Shown piece after piece: positions 47,230 to 57,710 of a stretch of DNA of 64,000 nt (position 1 is the stretch's first letter; each line of letters begins with the position of its first letter). The stretch lies in contig BGZK01001430.1 in NCBI GenBank assembly GCA_005406025.1, forward strand, positions 1 through 64,000, written 5' to 3'. Under the pieces are notes generated by a model. That model did no database searches and was not told the origin of the DNA. It worked only from the letters and a program-made list of their open reading frames with translations. Position numbers and translations under genes: made by a program. This DNA is from Eumeta japonica (taxonomy: Eukaryota; Arthropoda; Insecta; Lepidoptera; Psychidae).

Positions 47230-48440
47230 AAGGAAAAAATTCCAAAAATTGTTGACCCTGCAAGCCATCCCAAAACTTTTCGCTATTATAATTATTTTGT
47301 GTTTTGAGCTTCCGAGATATAAATTTTGTCTATGACTTTTGGGCTTAAAAATTTGGAAGAAGGTTGAATCTACAATTCATCCCTGAAATTTTAGTATTTT
47401 TAACGCAAAATATTCAAAATAAAGTATCAATAGATTATTGAGTTCATCACGATTTTAATTGATGGAAAAGATCAATTTTAATTCTTTTGAAGTTCTGCGA
47501 CCTCAAAATATAGCTCTAATACGTCGTAAGCTGTACAAGTTCAAAAGAATATGTATATTAAAAAACGTTTTTCGAAATATTTTAACTTCTATATCTTTTG
47601 AACGCGTTGTTGGATTTGAATCAGCTTTATGACATTTGACGTAATTTACTAATCAAAACAGATGGGCGGGTAACAAACAATAATCCACTAGGGATTGCGC
47701 GTTTTTTTTCGAATATTTTATTAACAGTATTTCTTAAATGAAGCAACAAATTTTGTTGTTTTCATTAAGAAAAAGAGCTGGTTGGATTTTATGATTTATT
47801 GAAATAGCAGTTTAAAGATATTCTAAAAATAACTCTAAAAAATTTTGTCCCACAATATGTCTTAAACAATTCAATCTGTTTTGATGAATTTGACAACGAT
47901 CGACGTTGTTTTAAAGAGAACAATTGGGCCGATTGTAAAATCGGTTGATAGAGTAGTTTACAAAATATTGTAAAAAGCACTTTATGAAAAATTTTTCACC
48001 AACTATTTCTCTTGAAAAGATCCAGCAATTTTTAAATGCTTTATGGTAGTTGATGTAGTTGCTTAGCGAAAAGAACTGATTAGATTTTAATATAAATCGG
48101 TAAAGTAGCCTAAAAGATATTAAAAAAAATTTATATAAAACTTTATTTTTGAGATTTTTCATAATCTATCGGGCGGAGTCAGTTTAACTTTTCAAGATGT
48201 ATAAGTTTAGTAGATCCCTTTCGAATGTCGTAAACCGTGTTTCGATTGCTTAAACCGTTCAAAAGTTATGAGAGGTATCACACACGCACACACGCAGTCA
48301 CACGTACATGTACAGACATCACTTGGAAAATGGTCGAAATAGATTCCTAGGAGCTTAAAAGGTTAAGATCTGGTGAAAACTTGATTTTCGAAAATTGAAG
48401 TGAAAACAGTAACTTCCGATTTAATGAAAATTTTGAAATT
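47230..48440 (+). mobile_element. Dispersed repeat with embedded CA microsatellite (copy 2)
   Basis: The right part ('ttaaaccgttcaaaagttat', a CA-rich tract 'cacacacgcacacacgcag' at 48280-48297, 'tggtcgaaatagattcctag' at 48331-48350) is the reverse complement of blocks at 8228-8370 and 51375-51450. The left edge 'gaccctgcaagccatcccaa' corresponds to 'gacctgcagggttatgg' at the far end of the 51.4 kb copy. So the family is probably 0.6-1.2 kb long. There are no ORFs beyond two minus-strand AT-rich ones (47789-48162) without domains. Confidence 0.6.
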
Positions 48441-48949
48441 TACACAGCGGAAACTTAAAAACGAAAGGTTTTGTGACACTCGGTTGTAACAAAGTTCCAA
48501 TTACTACATATTATGTTATAAGAAATAACAGGAACAGTGAAATAAATAAACAACTTTTGAGAGCAATTAAAACAGAAATATAAAACAATATTTTAAGAAT
48601 AATATTCATTAACTTAAAACTAGACATAATGCATATAAAATAGTGAATTGTAAGTTAAATATAAAACACTAAATAAAGCACTAAACAGCGCTATCTTTTT
48701 TTTTACTTAAAACTTTGTAAAGTTCGTCAAGCTGCACAATTATGTAAATTTTAATTCGACAGTACATGTCACGTTTATAACATTAAAAATTTATGTAAAA
48801 CAAGGATATTTAAATCTTGAAAAGTTCCGGAACCAAATAAAGATCGAAAAGGAATCCTAAAGGATTTGCTTTCATTGCGAATGCATGTAACTTGATAATG
48901 GAATGATATTTTTACAAAAATATTGAAAAACAAAATTAGCGTAATACTG

Positions 48950-49860
48950 ATAAAAAAACTGCGACAGATAGTTTTGACAGTCCTCTCTTGATGTTAACCT
49001 GACACTGCCTAAAGAACTCTGAAGAGACCGAAAAGGTGATAATCTGCAGATGCAAAGTCAGGGCTATTTGGTGGATGCATCAACACTTCCCAACCCAACT
49101 CTTTCAATGTTTACCGAGTGCCTAAGGATGTGGTCTGGCTTTATCATGATGAAAAACCACATCCTTTCTGCTGATTAGTACCGGCCGTTTTTCTCCATTT
49201 CTTTTTGAGCCTCATCAGCTGGCTGTTGGCAGTAGAAATTCGAATTGATGGCTTCGCCCGGCGGTAAAAGCTCATAATTAATAATGCCCTTTCAATCCCA
49301 CAATACACAGAGCGTCAACTTATTACGAGCTAATCTGGGTTTCGCTATAGTCTGTGGAGCTGGCCTGCCTTTTGCCTATGATCTTTTTCTCACATTCTTA
49401 CCGTAGGTAATCAATTTATCGCCACCAATGAGCAATCTTTTCCAAAACGGTTTAGTTTAATTATGTTTCAATAGACAATCCCAAATGAGTATTGATTAGA
49501 TTTCTTTCAGTGAGCTCGTGTGGGACCTAAGTATTGAGCTTTTTGTATATCTAGGTTTTCTCAAATGTGACAAAACTGTTTTGACGTCCATCCACAGCTC
49601 TTCAGCTATATCATAAGAATTAATATGCCGATCTTGTTCTACTTTTTCCAATATGGCATCGACTTTATCCGTAACCGGTCGACCAGAGCGAGGTTCATCT
49701 TTGACATCAAAATTACCTGACTGCAAACGCTTGAACCAGTTTCGTGCTACTCTTATCGACACTGCATTAGGTTCATAAACGTCACAATTTTTCTTGCCAC
49801 TTATGTCGCATATTTTTTTGTAATAAAACTTCAAAATGTATTGAATTTTACGTCAGATTC
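48950..49860 (-). pseudogene. Decayed mariner (Tc1/mariner) transposase
   Basis: The N-terminal half is an open minus-strand frame (49834-49496) with the mariner helix-turn-helix block. It includes 'FKRLQSGNFDVKDEPRSGRP' and then 'VEQDRHINSYDIAEEL'. Beyond it, in changed frames, are 'GGDKLITYGKN' (first catalytic Asp, near 49419), 'VVFHHDKARPH' (second, near 49145) and 'SPDFASADYHLF' (third, near 49050). 'GSVRLTSREDCQNYLSQFF' follows near 48980. All three acidic positions of the DD34D triad are still readable, but frameshifts and stops make it inactive. The first residues and the C-terminus are eroded. I could not find the terminal inverted repeats. Confidence 0.9.
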
Positions 49861-50699
49861 ACCCATTAGGTGAACAGAAAACAATAGAAAAATGGCGGGA
49901 TACCGTTTTACTTCTTATTTTTCTTTTCAAAAGTCATCTATTTATTGGTATCAAAACTAGCCAGATATAAACATTACAACGAAAAAGATTTTACTCTAAC
50001 TTTTACTTATAAAATATAAATAAACTCTTTCCCCGATCTAATATAATAATTAATAACATAATAAATTACACTCGAATTGAAAACGTTTTCTTTTTTTCAA
50101 ATCAGTTAAAAATAACGTTGTATTTATGTTTAAAGTAAAAGTTCACTGAATGTGATTTCTTCACTGTTTATATTTTTCAATCGTATGATTTTTATTTATT
50201 TAACTGATTACTATCTAAATTACATAAATTGGTCGCTTTGAAACGTATTCAATTCTTAGTTTTTAATTGGAGTTTTAAATGGAATTCATTTATAATTTAT
50301 CTTTGAATATTTCTCTCCATCAGATTAATGCAGGTCAGATATTTTTTTGTAATAATCTCAAACAAACAAATCGTCCCCGTGTAACTAACTTCATTATAAT
50401 GCTAATTTCTAGATTGACCACCATTTGGGAGGTAAATTTTCATGTCGCTCAGCCTGTTCGTACGCGATCAATATACGTCCATGTGTAAATATATATTATT
50501 GATTTGTTATTCATTAATGCCAGTAATGTCAAAAATTGAAATCAACAAGTCATACATATATGTAGGAAACAAAGTATTTGATTATAATACACGCATAATA
50601 ATATATGAAATTACTTTTATATACTTCTATATATATTATTAAACAGTAGAACGCGGCGTATCTGTACATTGAAGGTATGCATGAAAAACGGAGCGACGA
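49861..50699. other. Non-coding stretch
   Basis: AT-rich. ORFs at 50279-50642 have no recognisable domain. Confidence 0.4.
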
Positions 50700-50900
50700 A
50701 GAGAAAGAATAAAAGAAAACATCGATTTTTCAATGTTTTTTTTTCTGTCTACCCGTCTGTTCGCACACATATTTGAAATTACTTAAAGGGTTTCAATACG
50801 ATTTTCACGGGTATATAGACCTTGAATTGGAACAGAATATGGACTTTATATGATTGCAATAATTTTTCACGAAAAAAAGCTATCCTTATTTAAAGACCTA
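50700..50900 (+). repeat. Dispersed repeat fragment, 'CTGTCTACCCGTCTG' type
   Basis: 'tctgtctacccgtctgttcg' and 'caatacgattttcacgggt' resemble the 'ctgtctgt...gaccgattttgacggg' repeat type seen at 38101-38440. Confidence 0.4.
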
Positions 50901-51359
50901 GTTTGAGAAGTGATAAGGCAAATAATTGTTAGTGCTGAAGGCCAATAGACATCATAATGCGAACAAGCGAAAAAGCTCAAAAAAGTGGACCTGTGAATAA
51001 GGAAGGAAATCGATATATACACTATATATATATTGCCTGTTTTATAACAGGCCGATATTATTATCGGCCATACCTTATCGAATAATTATGGAATAGGGCC
51101 CTGAATTTTAAGCCGTCGATTTTGATACATTATTAACATTACACGCCGCGCCTTCATCAAACTTACTTTGCTTTTTAGTGGAAATTTTCGCAACAAACAT
51201 CGAACCCAGTACTATGGGTGAATTTTTAATGAAAACATTTCACGCACTAAGTACGTTGTTTACATTATTTCCGCCCCGGCGTTTTTTGTGTGTTTATATT
51301 AAATATTTATGATTTTTAACTAACAGCTTAAATAATTTGAAATAAATTAAGTGAAGATA

Positions 51360-51960
51360 TCGTAAAATCTCAAAAAATAGAGATCCTAGGAAGCTGTTCT
51401 GACTATTTTACGATGATGTTTTTATTTGTGTATGTGTGTGTATGCGGCTGTGTATTATGTGTCCGTATCGTGCGCGCCTAAACCTCTAATAATTTTAAAG
51501 CAAAATAACCAACCGGAATGCGATAACATTGGAAAGGATTTCACTTAGTTTAAATTTTCTGAAAATATGAACCGATTCGCGAAAATTGATTTTGAGGTCG
51601 CTAAAAAATGTTATTTTCAATCATTTTAGGGAATTATGCAGATCGAAAAGAAAATCTAATCGATATTATTCCAAAGAATTTGCATCTAATGTTCAAACAG
51701 GATAAAGTCAATTGGCTTATTCGGGAGATACATAAAAAGGCAAAAGGTTTTATTTCGTCACCCTTTTTATAATTAGTGTATTAAAAATCATAATAATTTA
51801 AGTTCAAATTTGGCAATTTTTTCAGTTTGAAATAGTAACTACATATCGGAAAATTACCACAATATTTTGGAGTTCCGGTAGCTAAAAATCGCTAATAAAT
51901 ATTTTTTCAAGCGGTCCAATTCCGAAAATAACGGAGTTTTAGGTATGACCTGCAGGGTTA
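51360..51960 (-). mobile_element. Dispersed repeat with embedded GT microsatellite (copy 3)
   Basis: 'gatcctaggaagctgttctg', 'actattttacgatgatg' and a GT-rich tract match 8228-8295. They also match the reverse complement of 48280-48350. The far end 'tatgacctgcagggttatgg' (about 51945) parallels the left edge of the 47-48 kb copy. Confidence 0.6.
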
Positions 51961-52394
51961 TGGTTCAGTACATTTAAGTAATGTTTACTCCATATTTTCC
52001 AAGACTGTTCATACCTACCACAGCTAATATTTCAAAAATTTAATCTGTTAATAGAAATCACTTTTAAATTTGGTCCTGTATAAAAATTTTGTGTCGCTCC
52101 ACTCAAAATATATCTCTCTGTTAGATATGAAATGTCATTGATATCTTTGTGACAAAGGAGTTAACTTTCGGATATTTAAAATTGTATCTATTTGAGTTAG
52201 AACATTGATCGATTCTTCTAATTTGCTTGACAGAATAATTGATACCATATAGAAACATTTTTATAAGAAAAAGAGTTTTATAGAAAGCATCAAATCTTTT
52301 AGAAGAACTTTACTGGAAGAAAACACCTCACTGTTTTTTCGATATAGCATAAGAAATGGCTGTATTGAAGCATTATTCTAAACCAAATTTACTA
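51961..52394. other. Non-coding stretch
   Basis: AT-rich, with no feature recognised. Confidence 0.35.
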
Positions 52395-52735
52395 CCACTC
52401 AACGAAAAAAGAAATGTAATAAATATTCTACAATGGAATGCACAAAGTGTGAAACCTTAGAAAATCCATCTAGAAAATAGCTCCGTAACCAAGAAAAGCT
52501 CCTATAATTATTCTAAGTGAAACACGATTAAAGGTAAACCTTTCTGGATACTGTGTATACAGAAAAGATCGGAGAGACACGTATGGTGGAGTTAATATGT
52601 GTGCATGATACTTTTAAATCGGTGTTAGTGGAGACTAACCTAACTAATTCCGGTGTAGAAATTGTATAAAGCTTTTCCAAATCAAAGTTTCGTATTAAAG
52701 CGCGTATTATTATTCAATAGGCGACGTATTTATAG
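52395..52735 (+). pseudogene. LINE endonuclease N-terminal fragment
   Basis: The plus-strand frame 'NVINILQWNAQSV' (from 52413) is the start motif of an APE-type LINE endonuclease. 'SGYCVYRKDRRDTYGGV' (near 52545) is its next conserved block, and 'VETNLTNSGVEIV' (near 52630) comes after. Stops and frameshifts separate them. The reverse transcriptase part is missing: the fragment ends where minus-strand Gypsy sequence begins. It is likely of the Jockey/CR1 group. Confidence 0.78.
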
Positions 52736-52763
52736 TGCTGTGCTCTGTACCATTCACAATCAA

Positions 52764-53048
52764 CTAACTGCATTGTCGACAATACGTCCGGCCAAGTTGC
52801 GAGCGGCATTGTCGTTCAACTAGGTCATTTTTGTGCATACCGCACGTTTTAAAATGTGCTTCACCGCTCAAAGATAGCACCATGTCTTGAAACACGTTTC
52901 TCTCGAATGTTCGACCACGGTCTGTTACGAGTGACCTCGGAGATTCGAATAAGGATAAGGCATTTGTAAGCGCATGTGTAATCTCGTCCGAATCCGGCGA
53001 TATTAAACGGTACAAAAGGCGGTATTTGGAAAATGCATCAACAAACAA
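52764..53048 (-). pseudogene. Gypsy-type integrase core fragment
   Basis: The minus-strand ORF has 'FVDAFSKYRLLY' followed by 'LFESPRSLVTDRGRTF', the first two Asp regions of a retroviral-type integrase (VDAFSK and SDRGT-like). The third, Glu-containing region is damaged ('HKNDLVERQ' still shows the 'VER' motif). It is the 3'-most piece of the LTR element here. It abuts the LINE endonuclease fragment on the opposite strand. Confidence 0.88.
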
Positions 53049-53077
53049 TAAGATTTTGGCTCGGCGCCTTGAATGAA

Positions 53078-53130
53078 TGTACTAAAATAAGCGATCATGT
53101 ATGAGATACATGATCGCTTATTTTAGTACA
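53078..53130. repeat. Perfect 25-bp inverted repeat with 3-nt loop
   Basis: 'tgtactaaaataagcgatca' plus 'tgtat' (53078-53102) is exactly complementary to 53106-53130 around 'gag'. It lies within the Gypsy relic, between the integrase core and its zinc finger. No target duplication is visible. Confidence 0.95.
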
Positions 53131-53299
53131 CAGCGTTATGAATTTGAACTAAGATAACAACCGTAAACGATAGCACTTGCATTTGTGTGCAACTCGGCGG
53201 GTAAGTTAGCATTAAATATGGCTAATACTGGTTCCGTAGTCAATGAATTCTTAATGCGCCGGCGTCATTTTGTTCTTTACCCCAGGAGAACGACTCGTT

Positions 53300-53416
53300 T
53301 TCTTTGCAAGTCTCGCATTGGAGGCCGTCGCCTGTGCATAATTTGAATTGCACCGCCCAAAATACCTTGGCAAAGAGAAATTGGCGTACCTGCTTTGCGT
53401 GGTTTTTATGAGCATA
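53300..53416 (-). pseudogene. Gypsy-type integrase zinc-binding region
   Basis: The minus-strand frame shows 'YAHKNHAKQ' and, 25 or so residues on, 'CTGDGLQCETCKE', the His-His-Cys-Cys pattern of the integrase N-terminal zinc finger. It follows the reverse transcriptase relic and precedes the integrase core, as expected for Gypsy elements. The frame continues for a few codons only on either side. Confidence 0.68.
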
Positions 53417-53559
53417 CAAGCGCAGGAACTTTCAAAGGGCTCGCCCTAACCGGACCCTAGCTGATAATACTACTAAATTATTCCGTTTATGTGCTAAGAA
53501 AAGTAGTTTTATTGAAAAGCCCGAAGTTGTTGAAGTTAACAGGACTTATTGCATCAGAT

Positions 53560-54190
53560 CTGAGTTCTCACCAACCACCATAGAGATGAGGAGAACATCG
53601 CTTATGTACTCAAGTGGCTTGCCGGAATCAATAAAAGGCTTCAAATTCTTAGAAATTTTTAGTATACAACTGGCGTCTTAGCAAGTCCATATGATATTTT
53701 ATGATATTCTGAAATGACCTCCTGAGTAACAAAGGCTGTTGTATTTGCAGACTCTACTTCCACAAATACTAGACGAAAATCCGTTGCCATTCAAGACTTG
53801 TAAAATATATACTTGACTCTAATCCGTCTATATGGTCTTCTGTATATAGCGGAGGCGAGAACCCATCTTTGACAATAATTGCGTTGATAGCTTTATAATT
53901 ACATATATATAATTCGTTGATTATATTCGTCACATATTCTATCACTACCATCTTTCTTATTTACAAGTATCAAGGGGTTCAAATAAGCTCATTCCGATTC
54001 ACGAATACTATTCTTACTCAACAAATCATTTACAATATCACGGACGCATAATTTTTCATCATTCGATAATTTATAAGGCCTATACGTGATTGGTTCGTTA
54101 CTAGCAAGTTTTACTTTAATCTGTTCCGCATTTACGGTAGACGTTGCAGCCTCTACAAACAAGTTTGAAAATTATTTATAATCGACACGA
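53560..54190 (-). pseudogene. Gypsy-type reverse transcriptase relic
   Basis: Minus-strand frames read 'PITYRPYKLSNDEKLCVRDI', 'DLLSKNSIRESE', stop, 'LNPLILVNKKDGSDRI' and then 'NYKAINAIIVKDGFSPPL' (53951-53769 ORF). 'YFTSLEWQRIF', 'TAFVTQE', 'ISYGLAKTPVVY' and 'YISDVLLIS' follow. The last is the catalytic box, normally YIDD, and has Ser in place of the first Asp. Stops and frameshifts are frequent. This is the standard order for a Ty3/Gypsy polymerase. The RNase H that should follow is absent at this place. Confidence 0.9.
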
Positions 54191-54399
54191 GAGGCTTCAA
54201 CCCTTTGTTTTATAATTGACTATTAACACCGCCGATTCCAAGTTAGATGTGACTCACCGAAATCGGCGACCGCGACCGTGTAAGTACTTGAACATCGTTT
54301 CTTCAATATAAGCGACATACTCACAATCTAGTACACCTATGCTTATAATGTCAGGCGTACTTTACGTATATTTGGCGCCGCATACGCATCGATTTCAAC

Positions 54400-54660
54400 A
54401 GAAATATGTGATAATTCTACTACGAGCGTTCTGTGGGTGGTACGTCTGGCTCAGGTTGCTCAGGCAACAGGTTGCTCAACACCGTCGATTGCATGCGTCA
54501 ACATTCCATCGACACCGCGACCACTGGCATCTGTGTGTACTTCGGCTGGAAGTTAGTTAGGGCGCTAGTGCCGTAGCGCTTACAAGGGCGTCTTTAGTTC
54601 ATCAAATGGTGAGTCTTTTGCCTAATCAAAGTATGAAGTATTCTTGCGGGCAAAAATAAG
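54400..54660 (-). pseudogene. Gypsy-type RNase H fragment in unexpected position
   Basis: The minus strand reads 'SPFDELKTPL', 'PAEVHTDASGRGVDGML' and 'DGVEQPVA', the start of a Gypsy RNase H with its first Asp (TDAS). In a normal element RNase H follows reverse transcriptase. Here, on the same strand, it lies upstream of the reverse transcriptase relic. So it belongs to another copy, or the element is rearranged. The plus-strand ORF 54339-54560 is only its shadow. Confidence 0.8.
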
Positions 54661-54959
54661 TTTGTCAACTGGGCCTGCTCAAATATCAAAATGAAGTGCA
54701 AAATGTCGATGACACACACGTACCTGTTTATATTTTTGTGATTTTTAAACTCTGTCTTGGCGAATAGGCTCAAATTTTTAACTGGAGAATTTAAAATGAC
54801 GGAAAGTGAACTTAAAAAGCAGTAAGTCTTATATTACTCTCTTAGTAGCAAACGAAACAACATAGAATGCAACAAATAAACTTATGTATTTTTTTGTACG
54901 TTGCGTCAGGTTATTTTCTTAATTTCTTCACTGTGAAGCGAATATCCTGCCGCAATCTT

Positions 54960-55205
54960 GTTTCGGAAATAGAGCTCATACCAAGCCCCACGCCGGCCCA
55001 GTGCGGGCCGGACCATAACGACCTTCGTCATCAATGCGATAATATCGTCCGGGACCGATGGCTTAACGTTCTCTTCGAGGAGCATGTGGTTGGACTAAAT
55101 TTGAGTTAAAAAACTCACTGGTCAATACGCCCTTGGTCAATCAAACTCACTACCTTCAAGTCAAGAAGCACTACCTTAACCACTGGGCCAATAGCCATCT
55201 GCGTC
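54960..55205 (+). repeat. Dispersed repeat fragment, 'GGCCCAGTGCGGGCC...GGCTTAACG' type
   Basis: It shares 'ggcccagtgcgggcc' and 'gggaccgatggcttaac' with 44140-44310. It ends in 'ccactgggccaatagcc'. The 80-codon ORF over it is incidental. Confidence 0.6.
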
Positions 55206-55384
55206 TATGTAAAGTTTGATAAGTTGAATGTAAACAAATACATACGTCAAGCGTAATGCATGAAACATTCAGAGCGTTTTTCTCTCTGCTAATGGAGCAA
55301 AATAATTATGAATTATGAAATGGGATAAACCTAAAACAGGCGTCCAATTAAATTTAATTAACTTTTGTAGAGTTGTCCGCAGAT

Positions 55385-55560
55385 AGGGAGTCATTAGTCA
55401 AGAATCGGCGGTGAGGCTGTGAGGGGCGGCAGGCAGCGCACGGCGCGGCGGGGTGCGGCGGCCGGGGTGAGGTGCGTCTGCGGAAAACTCACGATAATCT
55501 CTGTTATTAATAATTCCAGAGGCAGTTACCTGCCCGCGTAGACTCGATTAAGTGGTTATA
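55385..55560. promoter_or_regulatory. CpG-rich block, candidate regulatory region
   Basis: 'cgcacggcgcggcggggtgc' and 'ggcggccggggtgaggtgcg' make this the most GC-rich patch of the window. On the minus strand 'gcgggcag|gtaactg' (donor at about 55534) is a good 5' splice site, so a non-coding first exon with promoter on that strand is conceivable. I see no translation start with a sensible ORF. Confidence 0.3.
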
Positions 55561-56099
55561 CACGGTAGACTATATACGGTAATTTTGCCGATAAAATTTC
55601 TTTTTTATTATGAATTTTGTCATAAAGAAGTTCACTATACTACAAAGGAAAAGCAAAGAGAAGCAGCATTTAGTAGTTTTAGACATGTTAGCTAGTTTGT
55701 TCAAAACAACTGTTAGTCATAAATGATGAATGTGGTTTTCAAACGTTTTAAACAAATGTTAGATATATAAAATAATAAGGTTCGTTCGTCTGACTTAAAA
55801 TATAAAAGCAATTATGGGGAATCATTTTTTATGGATAATGAGATAACTTTTATGTGATAATAAAGCATTTGATTATTTACCTACACCCAATACTCAGAGC
55901 TAGTCAGATCCGATTTCTTTTTGATAGGAATAAAAGCTGTATTCTTCCTTATATTCAATAGAAATTTAATTGAATTACCTGTAATGTTAACACAATGACC
56001 TTACGAATTAAAGGAATACTAATCGGCTGCTAATTCTCAAAGTGAGAAAAGAAATGGCATCAACTTGTTTTTAAAACAAGTGTATCACAGTTTATGACA
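55561..56099. other. Non-coding stretch
   Basis: AT-rich, with no feature recognised. Confidence 0.4.
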
Positions 56100-56215
56100 C
56101 ATGGGTGCGCCTGTCCGTAGTCCTGGTAACGGCAGACGAGGGCAGCTTTGAGTATCGATCCGGACGCTAGTGAGTGTTATATTCTGTTTGTTCGATGTTA
56201 TCGATAGTTTCTCTA
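56100..56215. promoter_or_regulatory. GC-richer block with TATCGATA (DRE-type) site
   Basis: 'gcgcctgtccgtagtcctgg' and 'cggcagacgagggcagc' precede 'tatcgata' (56199-56206). TATCGATA is the DREF/BEAF core-promoter motif known from Drosophila. The site is seen; promoter activity is inference. Confidence 0.25.
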
Positions 56216-56687
56216 TATCACAGAGACAACTATTTTCCTGATATTCTGATTTTCTTCCACAAAAGTGATTTCTAAAATTACTGATGGTGAAATGTATAAT
56301 CTAAATTCATCTTCAACCATTTGGGACATAAAGTGTTTCTCTTTAATTATAGTTGAAAAGATGTGCCATTAATAAGTGTTGGTTAGAAAATCGGGAAAAG
56401 TGGAACGTAATTTTCGATTAACGAGGATGTGTTGCGGGTATAATGAGTTATTTTACTGTATTCGTAAATTAACAGAAATACATTTCTGTACAGTCGTCAG
56501 ATTTATTGATCTAGTTACGTTTAGAATTTTCGCATAATACAAATTGTATATTGTTTTGCTTGAGTTAAAGTAGTTACTTTATCTTATTTGAATCAATATA
56601 GAGCCTACAATTAGTCCAATAAAATCTTCAATTAAACACTGATCTCCTGGTTTGGCGCAATATGATAAAAATAGGTTCATGATACAT

Positions 56688-57185
56688 AAATAATGATAAT
56701 ATAAACAAATTTTAATTTAAATTGACGGGAAAGGGATGTAAAAAAATAAAAAAAGGGTTGAAAAAGCAACGTTTTGTCAAAATAACTCGATAACGGTGAA
56801 ATATAAAAAGGTTCAAATAAAAGAGTTGTGGGAAAAATTTACAAAAAGGAAGTCCTTTTCAATTTCATTATCACTTTAGTTTCGTTTACAAATAAATAAA
56901 TAAATTTGTTTCGTTGTGAAGTATGTATAATAAAGTATTACAGCCTATCACACCTGTCGCGCATTTATTATTTGCATAATTATTTTGCAGCAGAGCTAAA
57001 GCGAATAATGAAAATTTGAAAGGGACCTTTTTGTATAGATTTCTTTTCCTACAACTTTTATTTGAAACTTTCTTTTATATTTCTCACGTTATGATTTCTG
57101 AAAACTCGTTTTCAACCCTTTAACCTACATCCCTTTCAGCACCATTTAAATAAAAATTTCTTTATATCATTATTATCAATTAGGA
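56688..57185. mobile_element. Long foldback element with arms of about 210 bp
   Basis: The left arm (about 56690-56905) and the right arm (about 56972-57185) are inverse copies with scattered mismatches and small gaps. Matching blocks include 'gaaagggatgta' against 'tacatccctttc', 'aagggttgaaaa' against 'ttttcaaccctt', 'gttcaaataaaag' against 'cttttatttgaaac', and 'acaaaaagg' against 'cctttttgt'. The loop is only about 70 bp. There is no ORF. The arms cover nearly the whole element, which fits a foldback-type MITE. A transcript through it would form a long hairpin RNA. Confidence 0.78.
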
Positions 57186-57619
57186 TCTTCCCCACATATT
57201 ATAAACTCTGATCATGTTTAGTGAATATTGGACTAAATATCTATTAGTATGTCTAAGAAGGTTTTACTTTACATATTTCGTTGATTGTAATTTAATTCAA
57301 TGATGGTTGCTAGTTTTATGTTAATGAGGGCATACACCCTATCCAAATGTAACTAGTACATTGTTCATCTTATAAGTCTCCTAAGTAGCCTAGCTTGAAA
57401 TGTAATATTTACGTAGCATATTATTATCATAATACTTATTATCTACACTAAAATTATGACTGTCGCTTTTTAATGATTTCGCGGTGATTATTAAATGCTC
57501 TTAACGTTTAACCGACGTCAGTGTTAGTATGGAAAACTAACTTAGTGATATGTGGTTTTAGAGTTCTGTGATTTAAGTTTTCCTTGAGAACTTTTATGTT
57601 TTATCTATTTGGCTGAAAT
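57186..57619. other. Non-coding stretch
   Basis: No features recognised. Confidence 0.4.
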
Positions 57620-57710
57620 TTATGCAAATGCTTCTCCTACATGCGCACAATAATCGCAATAAATGCGAAGTGCTTAATCTAAGCGGATAGAGACCGCGGG
57701 AAATAGCTAG
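57620..57710 (+). mobile_element. Helitron-like 3' end
   Basis: 'gaccgcgggaaatagctag' ends in CTAG (57707-57710) before T, after a GC-rich segment. This is the Helitron 3' pattern and the wording of many lepidopteran copies. The left limit is unknown. Confidence 0.4.
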
